From NCBI GenBank assembly GCA_900752435.1, contig CAADVD010000043.1:1-64000 (forward strand): a DNA stretch of 64,000 bases, written 5' to 3'. The notes under the pieces are model-generated. The model was given only the letters and a program-made list of their open reading frames with translations. It was not told where the DNA came from and did not search any database. This DNA is from Oscillospiraceae bacterium. Its GTDB lineage: Bacteria > Bacillota > Clostridia > Oscillospirales > Ruminococcaceae. Position numbers and translations under genes: made by a program. Shown piece by piece: positions 17,259 to 26,790 of the stretch (position 1 is its first letter; the number at the start of each line of letters is the position of its first letter).

Positions 17259-18386
17259 ATGAGAATTTTATTAGCAGGCGGCGGTACGGCGGGGCACATC
17301 AACCCAGCCATCGCCATTGCGCAGTATTTCCGTGAGCAGGACAGCAAAACGGAAATTCTGTTTGCAGGAACGCCAAAGGGCATGGAAGCGGAATTGGTGC
17401 GAAAGGCAGGCTTTGATTTCACGCCAATCAAGGTCGGCGGTTTTCGCCGAAGCTTGTCGCTGGAAAATCTGGCGCACAACATGCAGTCGCTGTATTATCT
17501 GTTTACCTCTGATTTTGCGGCGAAAAAGATTCTGCGCGAGTACCAGCCGGATTTGGTGATTGGCACAGGCGGCTATGTGAGTGGGCCGGTGGTGATGATG
17601 GCCAGCAAAATGGGCATCAAAACGGCGCTTCATGAACAGAATGCGTTCCCGGGAGTGACGAATAAGATTTTGGCGAAAAAGGTAGACCGTGTGTTTCTGG
17701 CCGTTGAGGAAGCGAAAAATCATCTCGAACCGGGCATTGATTCCATGGTGGTCGGCAATCCCATTCGGCAGTCGGTGATTTACAAAACCAAAGAGTCGGC
17801 GCGAAAAGAACTGGGATTGGACGACCGAATTTGCATCTTGTCCTTTGGCGGCAGTTTGGGTGCGGACATCATCAACCGCATGGGCGCGGATTTGATGGAA
17901 TGGAATCGGGACAACAAGGTCAATCACATCCACGGCTACGGCCGGTTGGGGAAAGAACTGTTTCCGAGGCTGCTTGAGGAACGCGGCATTGTACTGACCA
18001 AGGACAGCAGTTCCACGGCTACGGAATACATCGACAATATGGCGACCTGTCTTGCGGCGGCCGATTTGGTGATTTGCCGAAGCGGCGCGATTACGCTGAG
18101 TGAGCTGGAAGCCACTGGCAAGGCGTCTATTTTGGTGCCGTCCCCGTATGTCGCGGAAAATCATCAATACCACAATGCCATGGTGTTAGTGAATCACAAT
18201 GCGGCATTGCTCATTGAAGAAAAAAAATACGACAAACAGCAGTTTATCGACATGCTGGAGCATCTCTATCAAAACCGCGAAAAATTGGCGCAGTATGGCA
18301 AGAATGCGTCCAAGCTGGCAATTTTGGATACAACCAAGCGCATTTATGACAATTTGATTCAGCTTGTGCAGAATGAAAACCAATAG
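17259..18386 (+). CDS. murG: Lipid II synthase (UDP-GlcNAc transferase) MurG
   Basis: This 375-residue GT28 glycosyltransferase adds GlcNAc to lipid I on the inner membrane face. The N-terminal MRILLAGGGTAGHINPA contains the family glycine loop, and the donor-site segments LHEQNAFPG, SFGGSLGA and CRSGAITLSEL are all present. I start at ATG 17259, with GGGTGG 5 bases upstream. The longer frame from 17214 would add 15 residues before the glycine loop that the family lacks. Confidence 0.95.
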   Translation: MRILLAGGGTAGHINPAIAIAQYFREQDSKTEILFAGTPKGMEAELVRKAGFDFTPIKVGGFRRSLSLENLAHNMQSLYYLFTSDFAAKKILREYQPDLVIGTGGYVSGPVVMMASKMGIKTALHEQNAFPGVTNKILAKKVDRVFLAVEEAKNHLEPGIDSMVVGNPIRQSVIYKTKESARKELGLDDRICILSFGGSLGADIINRMGADLMEWNRDNKVNHIHGYGRLGKELFPRLLEERGIVLTKDSSSTATEYIDNMATCLAAADLVICRSGAITLSELEATGKASILVPSPYVAENHQYHNAMVLVNHNAALLIEEKKYDKQQFIDMLEHLYQNREKLAQYGKNASKLAILDTTKRIYDNLIQLVQNENQ

Positions 18387-18457
18387 GTCTACTTCACACA
18401 CTTTGTCTGAAACGCATAGAATGGTTTGATTGCAAAGTGTGTGAAAGGGTGACAACT

Positions 18458-19708
18458 ATGAGTGAACTACTGGTTGAAGGCGGCCATCGCTTGCAGGGCG
18501 AGCTTGCTGTGCAGGGCGCCAAAAATGCAAGTCTGCCGATTTTGGCGGCGGCACTGCTTGGCGGCGAGAGCGTCATTCACAACTGTCCGCGCCTGTCGGA
18601 CGTGGACGCAGCGATTCGCATTCTGGAGTCGCTGGGCTGTCGAGTTAAGCGGGAGGGCGCAACGCTGACGGTGGATGCTTCGGATGCGTCGGGCGATGCG
18701 ATTTCCGAAAGTTTGATGCATGAAATGCGTTCGTCGATTGTTTTTTTGGGTGCGATTATTTCCCGAATGGGGCGGGCAAAGCTGTCGATGCCGGGCGGCT
18801 GTGAGCTGGGTCCCAGGCCGATTGACTTGCATCTGGATGCGCTGAAGAAGCTGGGCGTGACCATTGAGGATGAACACGGATTCCTCCACTGCACGGTCAA
18901 AGAAAAGCTTCGGGGAGCCAAAATTGTGCTTCCGTTTCCAAGTGTTGGTGCGACGGAGAACATCCTGCTGGCTTCGGTGCTGGCCGAGGGGCGCACGACG
19001 ATACATAACGCGGCCGAAGAACCGGAAATCGTGGATTTGGCCAATTATCTCAATGGCCGGGGTGCGAAGATTTCCGGCGCAGGCAAGAGCACCATTTGCA
19101 TTGACGGCGTACAGGCGCTGTCCGATGGAGAACATACCGTCATTCCCGATCGTATTGTGGCGGCGACCTACCTGTGTGCTGGTGCAGTGACGTGCGGCGA
19201 CGTCCTGCTCACATGCGTGCACCCGCAGGATGTGGAATGCCTATTTCCAGTATTTGAGCAGATGGGTACTTCGCTGACGGTGACAAAGGATTCTGTCCGT
19301 TTGAAAGCCGATCACCGGCCGTACGCAGTGAAAAACATCCGCACCATGCCGCATCCGGGCTTTCCCACGGACGCGCAGGCACCGGTGATGGCGGTGCTGG
19401 CAACGGCACAGGGCACGAGCATGTTTGTGGAAAACATCTTTGAAAATCGCTTTAAGCATGCGGCGGAGCTGAACCGCATGGGTGCGGACATCAAGGTAGA
19501 GGGACGCGTTGCCGTGGTCAACGGCGTGCCAAAGCTGGACGGCGCGGCGGTGCGCGCGGAGGATTTGCGCGGCGGCGCGGCGTTGGTGGTGGCTGGTTTG
19601 GCCGCAGAGGGAATCACGACGGTGAAGCAGATTTGCCACATTGACCGCGGCTATGAAGCGATGGAGGAAGCGCTGAACCGCTTGGGCGCGCGCATTCGCC
19701 GCGTCTGA
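18458..19708 (+). CDS. murA: UDP-GlcNAc 1-carboxyvinyltransferase
   Basis: This 416-residue enzyme catalyses the first committed step of peptidoglycan synthesis. Lys22 (AKNASLP) and the PEP-reactive Cys115 (PGGCELGPRPIDLH) fall at the same positions as in E. coli MurA, so it would be fosfomycin-sensitive by that criterion. The start ATG 18458 follows AAAGGGTG by about 8 bases. It occupies the place where Bacillus-type clusters carry murB. Clostridia often have two murA copies; whether this is the only one cannot be told. Confidence 0.95.
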   Translation: MSELLVEGGHRLQGELAVQGAKNASLPILAAALLGGESVIHNCPRLSDVDAAIRILESLGCRVKREGATLTVDASDASGDAISESLMHEMRSSIVFLGAIISRMGRAKLSMPGGCELGPRPIDLHLDALKKLGVTIEDEHGFLHCTVKEKLRGAKIVLPFPSVGATENILLASVLAEGRTTIHNAAEEPEIVDLANYLNGRGAKISGAGKSTICIDGVQALSDGEHTVIPDRIVAATYLCAGAVTCGDVLLTCVHPQDVECLFPVFEQMGTSLTVTKDSVRLKADHRPYAVKNIRTMPHPGFPTDAQAPVMAVLATAQGTSMFVENIFENRFKHAAELNRMGADIKVEGRVAVVNGVPKLDGAAVRAEDLRGGAALVVAGLAAEGITTVKQICHIDRGYEAMEEALNRLGARIRRV

Positions 19709-19782
19709 TGGCGTACTAATTTGAAACAATGACGTCGAACGCACGAACATCCGGAAAAAGAATGTCCAAAAATGGAGGAGCC

Positions 19783-20745
19783 ATGAAAACGAATACAGTG
19801 AAACGCCCAAAGCAGCGTGTGCGCGATCAGGCCAGACGTGCCAATCAGCAGAAGCACGTCCGGCGGCGAAAGAAAAATTATACGCTGCACTACATCTTGT
19901 TGTCGATTTTGATTCTCGTGATTGGCATTACGCTGTCGGTAACGGTGTTTTTCAATACGGAAGAGATTGTGGTGGAGGGAAACGTCACCCATTCTTCGGA
20001 GGAATTGATTGGTTACACGAACGTGGAGCTGGGCGACAACTTATTCCGGATGAATATGGAAAAGCTGGAGAACAGCCTCTTGGAACACACCGTTGATTTG
20101 GATGAAGTACAGGTGAAGCGCCAGCTTCCCAGTACGCTGGTTATTACGGTGACGCAGGCCACACCGGCCGCCGCCTATTATGGCAATGGCGCTTACAACA
20201 TCATCAGTTCCAGCGGACGTGTGGTTGCGCAAGCTGCATCGCTTGAGGAGTATCCGAATGTGGTACAGCTTGTGGGAACCAATTTGACCTCTTATGCGCT
20301 GGGGGATTACTTGACGGATGATCCGAATTACCAAGCGGCACAGACAACGGTGGCTGCTATGCAGAAGGTCGGAATTGACAACATTGTCGCCGTTGACGCG
20401 AGCGACGCCAACAACATCCTGTTGTCGTACGGAAACCGTGTGACCATTCAGCTGGGCAATACGGTGGAAGTGGAATACAAGCTCCAAATGGTGAAAAAGG
20501 TGCTTGAAGAGTATGTGGATCCGAACGCCGAGGGAATCATCGACGCACGCAAACCGACCGTGGCGTATTTTAGGCCGATGACGATGGAGAAACAATTGGC
20601 CGACGGCAAAGCAGTAGTAATTCCAGAAGTACCGGCAGTATCGTCGGAACCGGCCGCATCACCGGAACCAGCGGCGGAGGATCCGCAGGCGGCAGCGCAG
20701 CCGGATGAAAACGGCGAAGCTGCAAGCAGTGAAAATAGTCAATAA
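19783..20745 (+). CDS. ftsQ: Cell division protein FtsQ/DivIB
   Basis: This 320-residue bitopic protein has a strongly basic cytoplasmic tail (about 1-35), one helix (about 37-56), a POTRA domain starting at EEIVVEGNVTHSSEELIGY, a beta domain, and a Pro/Ala/Glu-rich C-terminal tail of about 50 residues. The sequence VQVKRQLPSTLVITVTQATP is typical of FtsQ/DivIB. ATG 19783 is preceded by GGAGGA. It completes the FtsQ-FtsL-PBP-FtsW set encoded in this cluster. Confidence 0.88.
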   Translation: MKTNTVKRPKQRVRDQARRANQQKHVRRRKKNYTLHYILLSILILVIGITLSVTVFFNTEEIVVEGNVTHSSEELIGYTNVELGDNLFRMNMEKLENSLLEHTVDLDEVQVKRQLPSTLVITVTQATPAAAYYGNGAYNIISSSGRVVAQAASLEEYPNVVQLVGTNLTSYALGDYLTDDPNYQAAQTTVAAMQKVGIDNIVAVDASDANNILLSYGNRVTIQLGNTVEVEYKLQMVKKVLEEYVDPNAEGIIDARKPTVAYFRPMTMEKQLADGKAVVIPEVPAVSSEPAASPEPAAEDPQAAAQPDENGEAASSENSQ

Positions 20746-20845
20746 AAGTAGTTTTTGTACAACAAGACGGCTAATTCAAAAAAAGTTTTCAAAATTTGTT
20801 GCAGAAAGTAGCGGAAAAATACTGGATTTTATTTAAAAAAGATAG

Positions 20846-20851
20846 TATAAT
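20846..20851 (+). promoter_or_regulatory. Probable -10 box of an ftsZ promoter
   Basis: TATAAT in the 192-base gap between ftsQ and ftsZ, in an AT-rich stretch about 90 bases before the ftsZ start. No good -35 partner is visible. Confidence 0.5.
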
Positions 20852-20937
20852 AGAAAATGCAATGAATTTGAATATAGTTGACGTATGTCTTAGAACGACG
20901 AAATCGCAGAAGAATAAAATTTAGGAGGACGAATACA

Positions 20938-22020
20938 GTGGGCTTCACATTGGATAATGTAGCGAATGATGATGTAAATATAAAAGTAATTGGTGTCGGC
21001 GGCGGCGGCGGCAATGCTGTAAACCGCATGGTGGAATGCGGCGTACAGAATGTGGAGTTCATCGCCATCAACACCGATCAGCCGGTTTTGGATTTGTCCA
21101 AAGCGAGCTACAAAGTACGCATTGGCGATAAACTGACCAAAGGCCGTGGTGCAGGCGGCGACCCGAGCAAAGGTGCAAAATCAGCGGAAGAAAGCCGCGA
21201 AGAAATCGAAGCCATTCTCAAAGGTACCCAGATGATTTTTATCACAGCCGGTATGGGCGGCGGTACTGGAACGGGTGCGGCTCCGGTTGTTGCTGAAATT
21301 GCCAGAGAAATGGGCATTTTGACGGTTGGTATCGTAACCAAACCGTTCCTGTTTGAAGGAAAGCGCAGAATGGCCAATGCGGAAGCTGGTTTGGTTGAGC
21401 TTGCTTCCAAGGTGGATGCACTGGTGGTCATTCCGAACGAAAGACTGAAACTGATTACCGATAAATGCCGTTCGTTGAAAGATGCGTTTGCGGCGGCGGA
21501 TGATGTGCTCCGTCAGGGTGTACAGAGCATCTCCGACTTGATTAAAGTGCCGGGCTTCATCAACCTCGACTTTGCGGATGTCAGCGCGGTTATGAAAGAC
21601 GCTGGCTATGCGCACATGGGCGTTGGCAGCGGAACTGGTAAAGACAAAGCGCACGATGCGGCAACCATGGCGATTTCCAGCCCGCTGTTGGAAACCACCA
21701 TCGACGGTGCGAAAGGCATCATCATCAACATCACCGCTTCTTCCGATTTGGCATTTGACGAAGCAGAAGTGGCTTCCTCCATCATTTCCGATGCGGCGCA
21801 TCCGGATGCGAATATTTTCTGGGGTCTTGCGTTTGACGATGATCTGCAGGATGAAATGCGCATTACCGTCATTGCAACCGGCTTTGAAAATGAAAACAGC
21901 AACATCAAATTTGGCAGCAAGGAAGCACCGGTTAAAGGTGAACATGCGAAAAAAGCGACCGAACCAGTGGAAAAAGAAGTGGATTTTGACGACATTATGG
22001 GTCTGTTCCGTAACCGCTAA
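20938..22020 (+). CDS. ftsZ: Cell division GTPase FtsZ
   Basis: This 360-residue tubulin homologue forms the Z ring. The tubulin signature GMGGGTGTG is at residues 105-113, and the N-terminal glycine run GVGGGGGNAVNRM is intact. The short C-terminal peptide reads DFDDIMGLFRNR, keeping the Phe-Arg-Asn-Arg end that contacts partners such as FtsA or SepF but differing from the common DIPTFLRNR. I start at GTG 20938, placed 9 bases after AGGAGG, which gives the normal N-terminus. A separate promoter and a strong terminator make it partly independent of the cluster. Confidence 0.96.
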   Translation: MGFTLDNVANDDVNIKVIGVGGGGGNAVNRMVECGVQNVEFIAINTDQPVLDLSKASYKVRIGDKLTKGRGAGGDPSKGAKSAEESREEIEAILKGTQMIFITAGMGGGTGTGAAPVVAEIAREMGILTVGIVTKPFLFEGKRRMANAEAGLVELASKVDALVVIPNERLKLITDKCRSLKDAFAAADDVLRQGVQSISDLIKVPGFINLDFADVSAVMKDAGYAHMGVGSGTGKDKAHDAATMAISSPLLETTIDGAKGIIINITASSDLAFDEAEVASSIISDAAHPDANIFWGLAFDDDLQDEMRITVIATGFENENSNIKFGSKEAPVKGEHAKKATEPVEKEVDFDDIMGLFRNR

Positions 22021-22041
22021 ACAGAATTTTGTGAAAATACT

Positions 22042-22079
22042 AGAACCGAACTTGGAAAACAAGTTCGGTTCTTATTTTT
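22042..22079 (+). terminator. Terminator after ftsZ
   Basis: AGAACCGAACTTG and CAAGTTCGGTTCT form a perfect 13-base stem with a 5-base loop, followed by TTATTTTT. It ends the dcw cluster. Confidence 0.92.
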
Positions 22080-22121
22080 GGCGTATCGATTGGGGATACT
22101 ATATTTAGTAACATTTCAGAA

Positions 22122-23150
22122 TCAAGTCATGCTATCTAGTGTAAAGCCCTGAGACCTTACAGTATCAATGAAGTCGGGCAGGATGGTGGTGTTGGTGGAA
22201 GAAACGGCGTGAAGCAGATAAATGGCGCCGTTGTGAAGGCAGGAAGTGGTTTTTTCCAGTCCGGCGGCCACATCTGGCTGGTTGTCCGTTTCCCAGTCGC
22301 GGTACGCAAAGCTCCAGAAGACGGTCTTGTAGCCAAGCGCTTTGGTGAGCGCCAGCGTTTGTTCGCTCCATTCACCCATCGGCGGTCGGAATAGAGTCAT
22401 GGTGTAGTTGAATTCTTTCTGCACATAGTCGTGCAGCTCGGTGATTTCGTTGGCGGCCGTTTCCAGGGAGACGGTCGGCATGGACGGATGATTCACCGTG
22501 TGATTACCCACCGTGTGTCCCTCGTCAATCATGCGACGAATCAAGTCAGGATTTTCTTTCACATAAGGCATCGTGACAAAAAATACGGCGGGACACTTTT
22601 TTTCTTTAAGTACATCAAGGATTTGGGAGGTGTAACCGTTTTCATAGCCTTCGTCAAAGGTCAGATAGATGGATTTGGTATCGTCACCAATAAAATAGGC
22701 ATCGTAGTCTTTGTACGTGTTTTGAAACGAAAGACACGAAGTAGGACGATTTTCATCGTCCACTTCGTTGCCCTGTCCCCAGCCGTTTTTGGTGTTGTCC
22801 AGTGCGGACAGCGCGGAATAATCGATTGCGGCCGTCCCGGCCATAGCTGGGGTATCCAGCTTGCCGGTATTGTGGTCGCTATTATTCATGCTGTTGTCGG
22901 ATGTGTGCTGGGACGATTCCTTGTTTTCATCACCGGGCATAACATCTTCTACACCTTTTTCTACACCGCTGACGACATCTTCTGCGCCGCTGACAACGCC
23001 GTTTATAACGTCTTCGCCGCCGCTGACGACATCGCTGACAACGCCGCCGTTGGAAGACGTGTTTTTGTCATTATTCTTGCCACAAGCAGTGAAGCAAGTA
23101 AACAGCACGCCAACGGCCATAATCAGAGCCAGTAATTTTGAAATTTTCAT
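22122..23150 (-). CDS. Polysaccharide deacetylase lipoprotein, PdaA-like
   Basis: This 342-residue protein has a lipoprotein signal peptide with lipobox FTAC (Cys23), a low-complexity Val/Gly/Asp-rich linker, and a NodB deacetylase domain. The segment YLTFDEGYENGYT matches the PdaA variant of motif 1, and HTVNH is the metal-binding motif. The WSFAYRDWETDNQP segment and the LLHAVS end are also PdaA-like. PdaA makes the muramic-delta-lactam of the spore cortex by removing acetyl from N-acetylmuramic acid. I chose ATG 23150 because GGAGGA lies 7 bases upstream and it gives a clean signal peptide. A vegetative wall role is possible. Confidence 0.87.
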   Translation of the reverse strand: MKISKLLALIMAVGVLFTCFTACGKNNDKNTSSNGGVVSDVVSGGEDVINGVVSGAEDVVSGVEKGVEDVMPGDENKESSQHTSDNSMNNSDHNTGKLDTPAMAGTAAIDYSALSALDNTKNGWGQGNEVDDENRPTSCLSFQNTYKDYDAYFIGDDTKSIYLTFDEGYENGYTSQILDVLKEKKCPAVFFVTMPYVKENPDLIRRMIDEGHTVGNHTVNHPSMPTVSLETAANEITELHDYVQKEFNYTMTLFRPPMGEWSEQTLALTKALGYKTVFWSFAYRDWETDNQPDVAAGLEKTTSCLHNGAIYLLHAVSSTNTTILPDFIDTVRSQGFTLDSMT

Positions 23151-23255
23151 TGTGTGATCCTCCGTATGATGGATTTTGGTCAACTTTGGTTGACGCAATA
23201 GTATTGTTTGCGCGAAGCGGTGGAATATTACAGGATGGAGGATTTGGAAAAAATT

Positions 23256-23292
23256 AAATAAAAACGCCGTCTCCAAATTCATGAAGACGACG
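23256..23292 (-). terminator. Probable weak terminator after the XRE regulator
   Basis: On the minus strand a short CGTCT/AGACG-type stem is followed by TTTTTATTT. Confidence 0.5.
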
Positions 23293-23296
23293 GAAA

Positions 23297-23989
23297 TTAC
23301 TTGTTTTTGATGATGCTTTCGCTTTTACGAATGAGATTCAGCAGGGAGGAGGTAAACAGCGGATAATCCTGCTGGAGTGTTTCCGATGAAATGGAGACGT
23401 TTTCTTTGTTGATTTTATTTTCCTTTTTGTTTTCGTTGTTGTCCAGCACGGCGCGGATTGCGGCTTGTGCTTCAATCATACGGGATAAACTCAAGGAGGA
23501 AGAAACATTTTGGGGAATGGTAAACAGCTTTGATTCGTTTTTAGGATTGATGCTGTACAGCATTCGGAAAATGTTGTAGACGTTGAGCATCAGGTAATGG
23601 GAAACCTGTTCAGTCAAGTTGTTGTTGCCGATTTGTCCCAACAGGTCAAATGTGATGTGCAGGGAGTTGGCAATCAGCTTTTTATTGAGGTTGGCCATTG
23701 CGGCGTTCGGTTTGGTGGATTCCTTTTCATTTTGCACATCTGCTTCGGGCAAATCGTCCACGGAAAGCGTGGCGCCGGTTCGTTCCGGTGAACGCCCCAG
23801 CAAATAATCGCAGGAAACGTTGTAAAAATCCGCGGTGCGTACAACAAAATCCAGCCCGCATTCACGAATGCCTTTTTCGTAGTGGGAGAGCAGAGCCTGC
23901 GAAATGTTCAGTTCAGCGGCGGCTTGCTTTTGGCTGATGCCGCGTTCTTTTCGCAACAGCGTGATGATTCGCGGAAAATCGCTGTTCAT
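23297..23989 (-). CDS. XRE-family transcriptional regulator
   Basis: This 230-residue protein has an N-terminal Cro/C1 helix-turn-helix (about residues 8-62, GISQKQAAAELNISQALLSHYEKG) followed by a family-typical CDYLLGRS stretch and an all-helical C-terminal part of unknown function. The C-terminal half is rich in Asn and Lys and shows no recognisable ligand domain. It has a clear promoter (24067-24095) and an AGGAGGG Shine-Dalgarno. Targets are unknown; the PdaA-like gene is the next gene downstream, and control of wall or developmental genes is a guess. Confidence 0.85.
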   Translation of the reverse strand: MNSDFPRIITLLRKERGISQKQAAAELNISQALLSHYEKGIRECGLDFVVRTADFYNVSCDYLLGRSPERTGATLSVDDLPEADVQNEKESTKPNAAMANLNKKLIANSLHITFDLLGQIGNNNLTEQVSHYLMLNVYNIFRMLYSINPKNESKLFTIPQNVSSSLSLSRMIEAQAAIRAVLDNNENKKENKINKENVSISSETLQQDYPLFTSSLLNLIRKSESIIKNK

Positions 23990-24335
23990 GGCCCGTTCCC
24001 TCCTCTTTACCAGATTTTTCTTTGCACTTAAAAATAGGCGCAGAAAACCGCATTAACGTATAGTAAATTATATTATACTTGATACCATTTGTAAAGACAT
24101 TTTATAGAATAAATTCTGAATTTGTCATTTTGTGGCCAAAAATGCCCGGGCACTTTTGTAGAAAAAGCACAATTCCATAATAATTTACAAACTCATCATT
24201 ATTTCCATCGTATTTTCCCCTATAATAAAAAGCATCTTAGTGCAAGGTGAATGCGTTCACAGGTGCTGATAAAACGTATTTTATCGCAAACAGAACCGCA
24301 GAACCATGAACGAATTGTAAATTTTGGAGGATGCT
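23990..24335. other. 346-base divergent intergenic region
   Basis: It holds a minus-strand promoter for the XRE gene at 24067-24095 (TTTACA, 17 bases, TATAAT) and a plus-strand TATAAT at 24221-24226 in front of the phosphatase gene, with only a weak -35. The DNA is AT-rich, unlike its neighbours. I see no ORF, RNA gene or repeat in it. Confidence 0.65.
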
Positions 24336-25022
24336 ATGCGCAGTTATCGAATTTATCTGTATCGCCACGGCATGACGGACGGCAATTTAGAGGGACGCTA
24401 CATCGGCGTGACGGATGTTGACCTGTGTCCGCAGGGTGTAGAACAGCTTTTGAAGCTCAAGCAGGAGCAGGAATATCCAGGCGTTGGCAAGCTGTATGCC
24501 AGTCCGCTCAAGCGGTGCGTACAGACGGCCGGACTGCTTTATCCGGATATGCCGATTCACACGGTGGAGGGCATTCGTGAATTTGATTTTGGCGCTTACG
24601 AAAATCGCACAATTGCAGAGTTGAAGGAAGACAAGGACTTTGTACGCTGGATGGAAGCCGGCGCGACACAAGCGCCGAAAGGCGGCGAAGATCCGGCGGA
24701 ATTTTCGGCGCGTATCCGCGAAGGGTTTGATACCATCATCAAGGACATGATGAAACACAAAATATCCTCTGCGGCGGTGGTGACGCACGGCGGCGTCATC
24801 ATGACGGCGCTGGGCATGTGCGGCTTGCCGCGCATGAAGCCCACGAACTGGGCGGTGGAACCGGGACACGGTTACAGCATTCTCGTCAACGCTTCGCTGT
24901 GGGGCAACACCGCCTCATTTGAAATTTGTGACCCGCTTCCGTATCCGACCGATGAGGAATACGAAATCAAGAATTATGATGTGCTGGATGTGGAAGAGTT
25001 ACGTCGGCGTGCTTCGGAATAG
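24336..25022 (+). CDS. Histidine phosphatase family protein
   Basis: This 228-residue protein carries the phosphohistidine motif YRHGMTDGNLEGRYIG at about residues 9-24, a second basic segment SPLKRCVQTA, and the distal catalytic VVTHGG. This is the phosphoglycerate mutase-like fold shared by cofactor-dependent mutases, CobC alpha-ribazole phosphatases and other phosphatases. Neighbours do not point to cobalamin synthesis, so a specific substrate is not assigned. ATG 24336 follows GGAGG by about 6 bases. A membrane-protein gene and proBA follow in the same direction. Confidence 0.85.
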   Translation: MRSYRIYLYRHGMTDGNLEGRYIGVTDVDLCPQGVEQLLKLKQEQEYPGVGKLYASPLKRCVQTAGLLYPDMPIHTVEGIREFDFGAYENRTIAELKEDKDFVRWMEAGATQAPKGGEDPAEFSARIREGFDTIIKDMMKHKISSAAVVTHGGVIMTALGMCGLPRMKPTNWAVEPGHGYSILVNASLWGNTASFEICDPLPYPTDEEYEIKNYDVLDVEELRRRASE

Positions 25023-25082
25023 CGCTGTCAGGCAGTTGACAGACGGCCGCCGCTTTGGTAAAATTTGAAGGAGTGAGCACGC

Positions 25083-25913
25083 ATGACGCAGCCCCATTCG
25101 GAGCAGAATTGTTATCAAAAAAGTTTATCCGTGATGAAAGTCAACGTCGGTCGAGTGATTGCGCTGATGCTGTTTTTGTGCGGTTTTGCGGCCTTGCTGG
25201 CACTGCTTACGCAGATGGTAATTCCGATTTATCATTTGTGCAATGGAGGCTGGCATGTGCCAACGACGGAACAATGGCTGAATTGGCTTACCAAGGGTGC
25301 GGTGTCGATTGCTGTGCTGTTGGTGGGTTTGCCGTTGTGGACGGGTGTTGAGAAATGGTGGTTTACCATCGGGGAAGAGCCGGATTATCCGCTGAGCGCG
25401 GTGTTCGACAATTTCCGTTCCGTACGCAGGTACGGACGGGTGCTGGGGCTTCGCCTGACGCTGCTGTTGCTGAAAGGAACAGCTTATGCTGTGTGCTTGC
25501 TGCCGGCCGGATTGGTGCGGTGGGGCATGCAGGAAGCGCAAAAATTGTCCGGTGCGGCAGGAACTGCGCTGAGCGGCGTATTGTTCTTTGTGTGGATGTG
25601 CGTGACCGTTTTGGGGATTGCGCTGGGATTTTACTGGAATTTGCGCTATTTTATGGTGTTGTATTTGTTTTTCCGTTTTCCATCTATGTCCTACCGGACG
25701 CTGTATGCGCGTTCTCATGAGATGATGCGCTTTCGGAAAACAGAAATGGTAAACGTGTATATTTCCATGGGGCCGTTTTATTTGCTGTTGGCGCTGGTTT
25801 TGCCGGTGTTGTTTTTACTGCCGTACATCAATCTGCTGTTGGCGGAAAAGGCGCGGACGTTCTTGGAACAGGCCGAGCGAATCGGAAGCTGGGAGCGGTC
25901 GGCGGATTTTTGA
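25083..25913 (+). CDS. Uncharacterised polytopic membrane protein
   Basis: I do not recognise this 276-residue protein with certainty. It has about six hydrophobic segments (about 22-48, 75-93, 118-142, 158-180, 185-200 and 228-252). The pattern recalls DUF975-type clostridial membrane proteins, but I cannot confirm it. It starts at ATG 25083 after AAGGAGTG and lies between the phosphatase gene and proB, with 41 bases to the latter. No catalytic motif is visible. Confidence 0.65.
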   Translation: MTQPHSEQNCYQKSLSVMKVNVGRVIALMLFLCGFAALLALLTQMVIPIYHLCNGGWHVPTTEQWLNWLTKGAVSIAVLLVGLPLWTGVEKWWFTIGEEPDYPLSAVFDNFRSVRRYGRVLGLRLTLLLLKGTAYAVCLLPAGLVRWGMQEAQKLSGAAGTALSGVLFFVWMCVTVLGIALGFYWNLRYFMVLYLFFRFPSMSYRTLYARSHEMMRFRKTEMVNVYISMGPFYLLLALVLPVLFLLPYINLLLAEKARTFLEQAERIGSWERSADF

Positions 25914-25954
25914 CCGAAACATAGAAAAGAATTGAAAATAGGAAGTGTCGTAAG

Positions 25955-26764
25955 TTGTCTGCTTTAGAAAATGCAAACCGAGTGGTTGTAAAGGTGGGAA
26001 CGTCCACGCTGACGCACCGCACCGGCATGCTGAATCTTCGGCGTGTGGAGCAGTTGGTGAAAATGCTGGCGGATTTGAAAAATGCGGGAAAGGATGTTAT
26101 TTTGGTCAGTTCCGGCGCGGTTGGCGTCGGCGTTGGCGAATTGGGTCTGACCGAGAAGCCAAAAGACATCCCCACCAAACAGGCTTGCGCGGCCATCGGT
26201 CAATGCGAGCTGATGTACATGTACGACAAGCTGTTTTCGGAATACAACCACAAGGTCGCGCAGGTGCTGCTGACTCGTGATAACATTGAAATGGACAGCC
26301 GAAAGCAGAATGTGCAGAACACGTTCAATCGCTTGCTGGAATTGAACGTCATTCCGATTGTCAATGAAAACGATACCGTGTCCGTTGAGGAATTGGAGCT
26401 GGAATTCGGCGACAACGATACGCTGGCGGCCATCGTCGGACAATTGGTGCATGCGGATTTGCTGATTGTACTCAGCGACATCGATGGGCTGTACGACAAA
26501 AATCCCAAGCTGTATCCGGATGCGCAGATGATTGAACGCGTCACCGAAATCACGGACGAGATCCGTGCTTTGGCAGGCGGTAAAGGCTCCGAGCTGGGAA
26601 CCGGCGGTATGGTCACAAAGCTCAACGCGGCGCAAATCGCGCTGGACGCAGGCTTTTCCATGATTTTGGCAAATGGACAGAATCCGCGTCTGCTGTATGA
26701 TTTACTGGACGGTAAGCACGTCGGTACGATTTTCTGTGCCGGCAATTTGACGAAGAAGCATTGA
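25955..26764 (+). CDS. proB: Glutamate 5-kinase
   Basis: This 269-residue enzyme phosphorylates glutamate, the first step of proline synthesis. It shows the amino-acid kinase fold: VVKVGTSTLTHRTG at the N-terminus, VSSGAVGVGVGELGL, IVNENDTVSVEELE, and LSDIDGLYDKNP. It lacks the C-terminal PUA domain of longer ProB enzymes, as many clostridial forms do. The start is TTG 25955, as no in-frame ATG precedes the conserved strand. proA follows after 26 bases. Confidence 0.95.
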   Translation: MSALENANRVVVKVGTSTLTHRTGMLNLRRVEQLVKMLADLKNAGKDVILVSSGAVGVGVGELGLTEKPKDIPTKQACAAIGQCELMYMYDKLFSEYNHKVAQVLLTRDNIEMDSRKQNVQNTFNRLLELNVIPIVNENDTVSVEELELEFGDNDTLAAIVGQLVHADLLIVLSDIDGLYDKNPKLYPDAQMIERVTEITDEIRALAGGKGSELGTGGMVTKLNAAQIALDAGFSMILANGQNPRLLYDLLDGKHVGTIFCAGNLTKKH

Positions 26765-26790
26765 ATGAGGAGATAAAGGGGGCTATCGAA

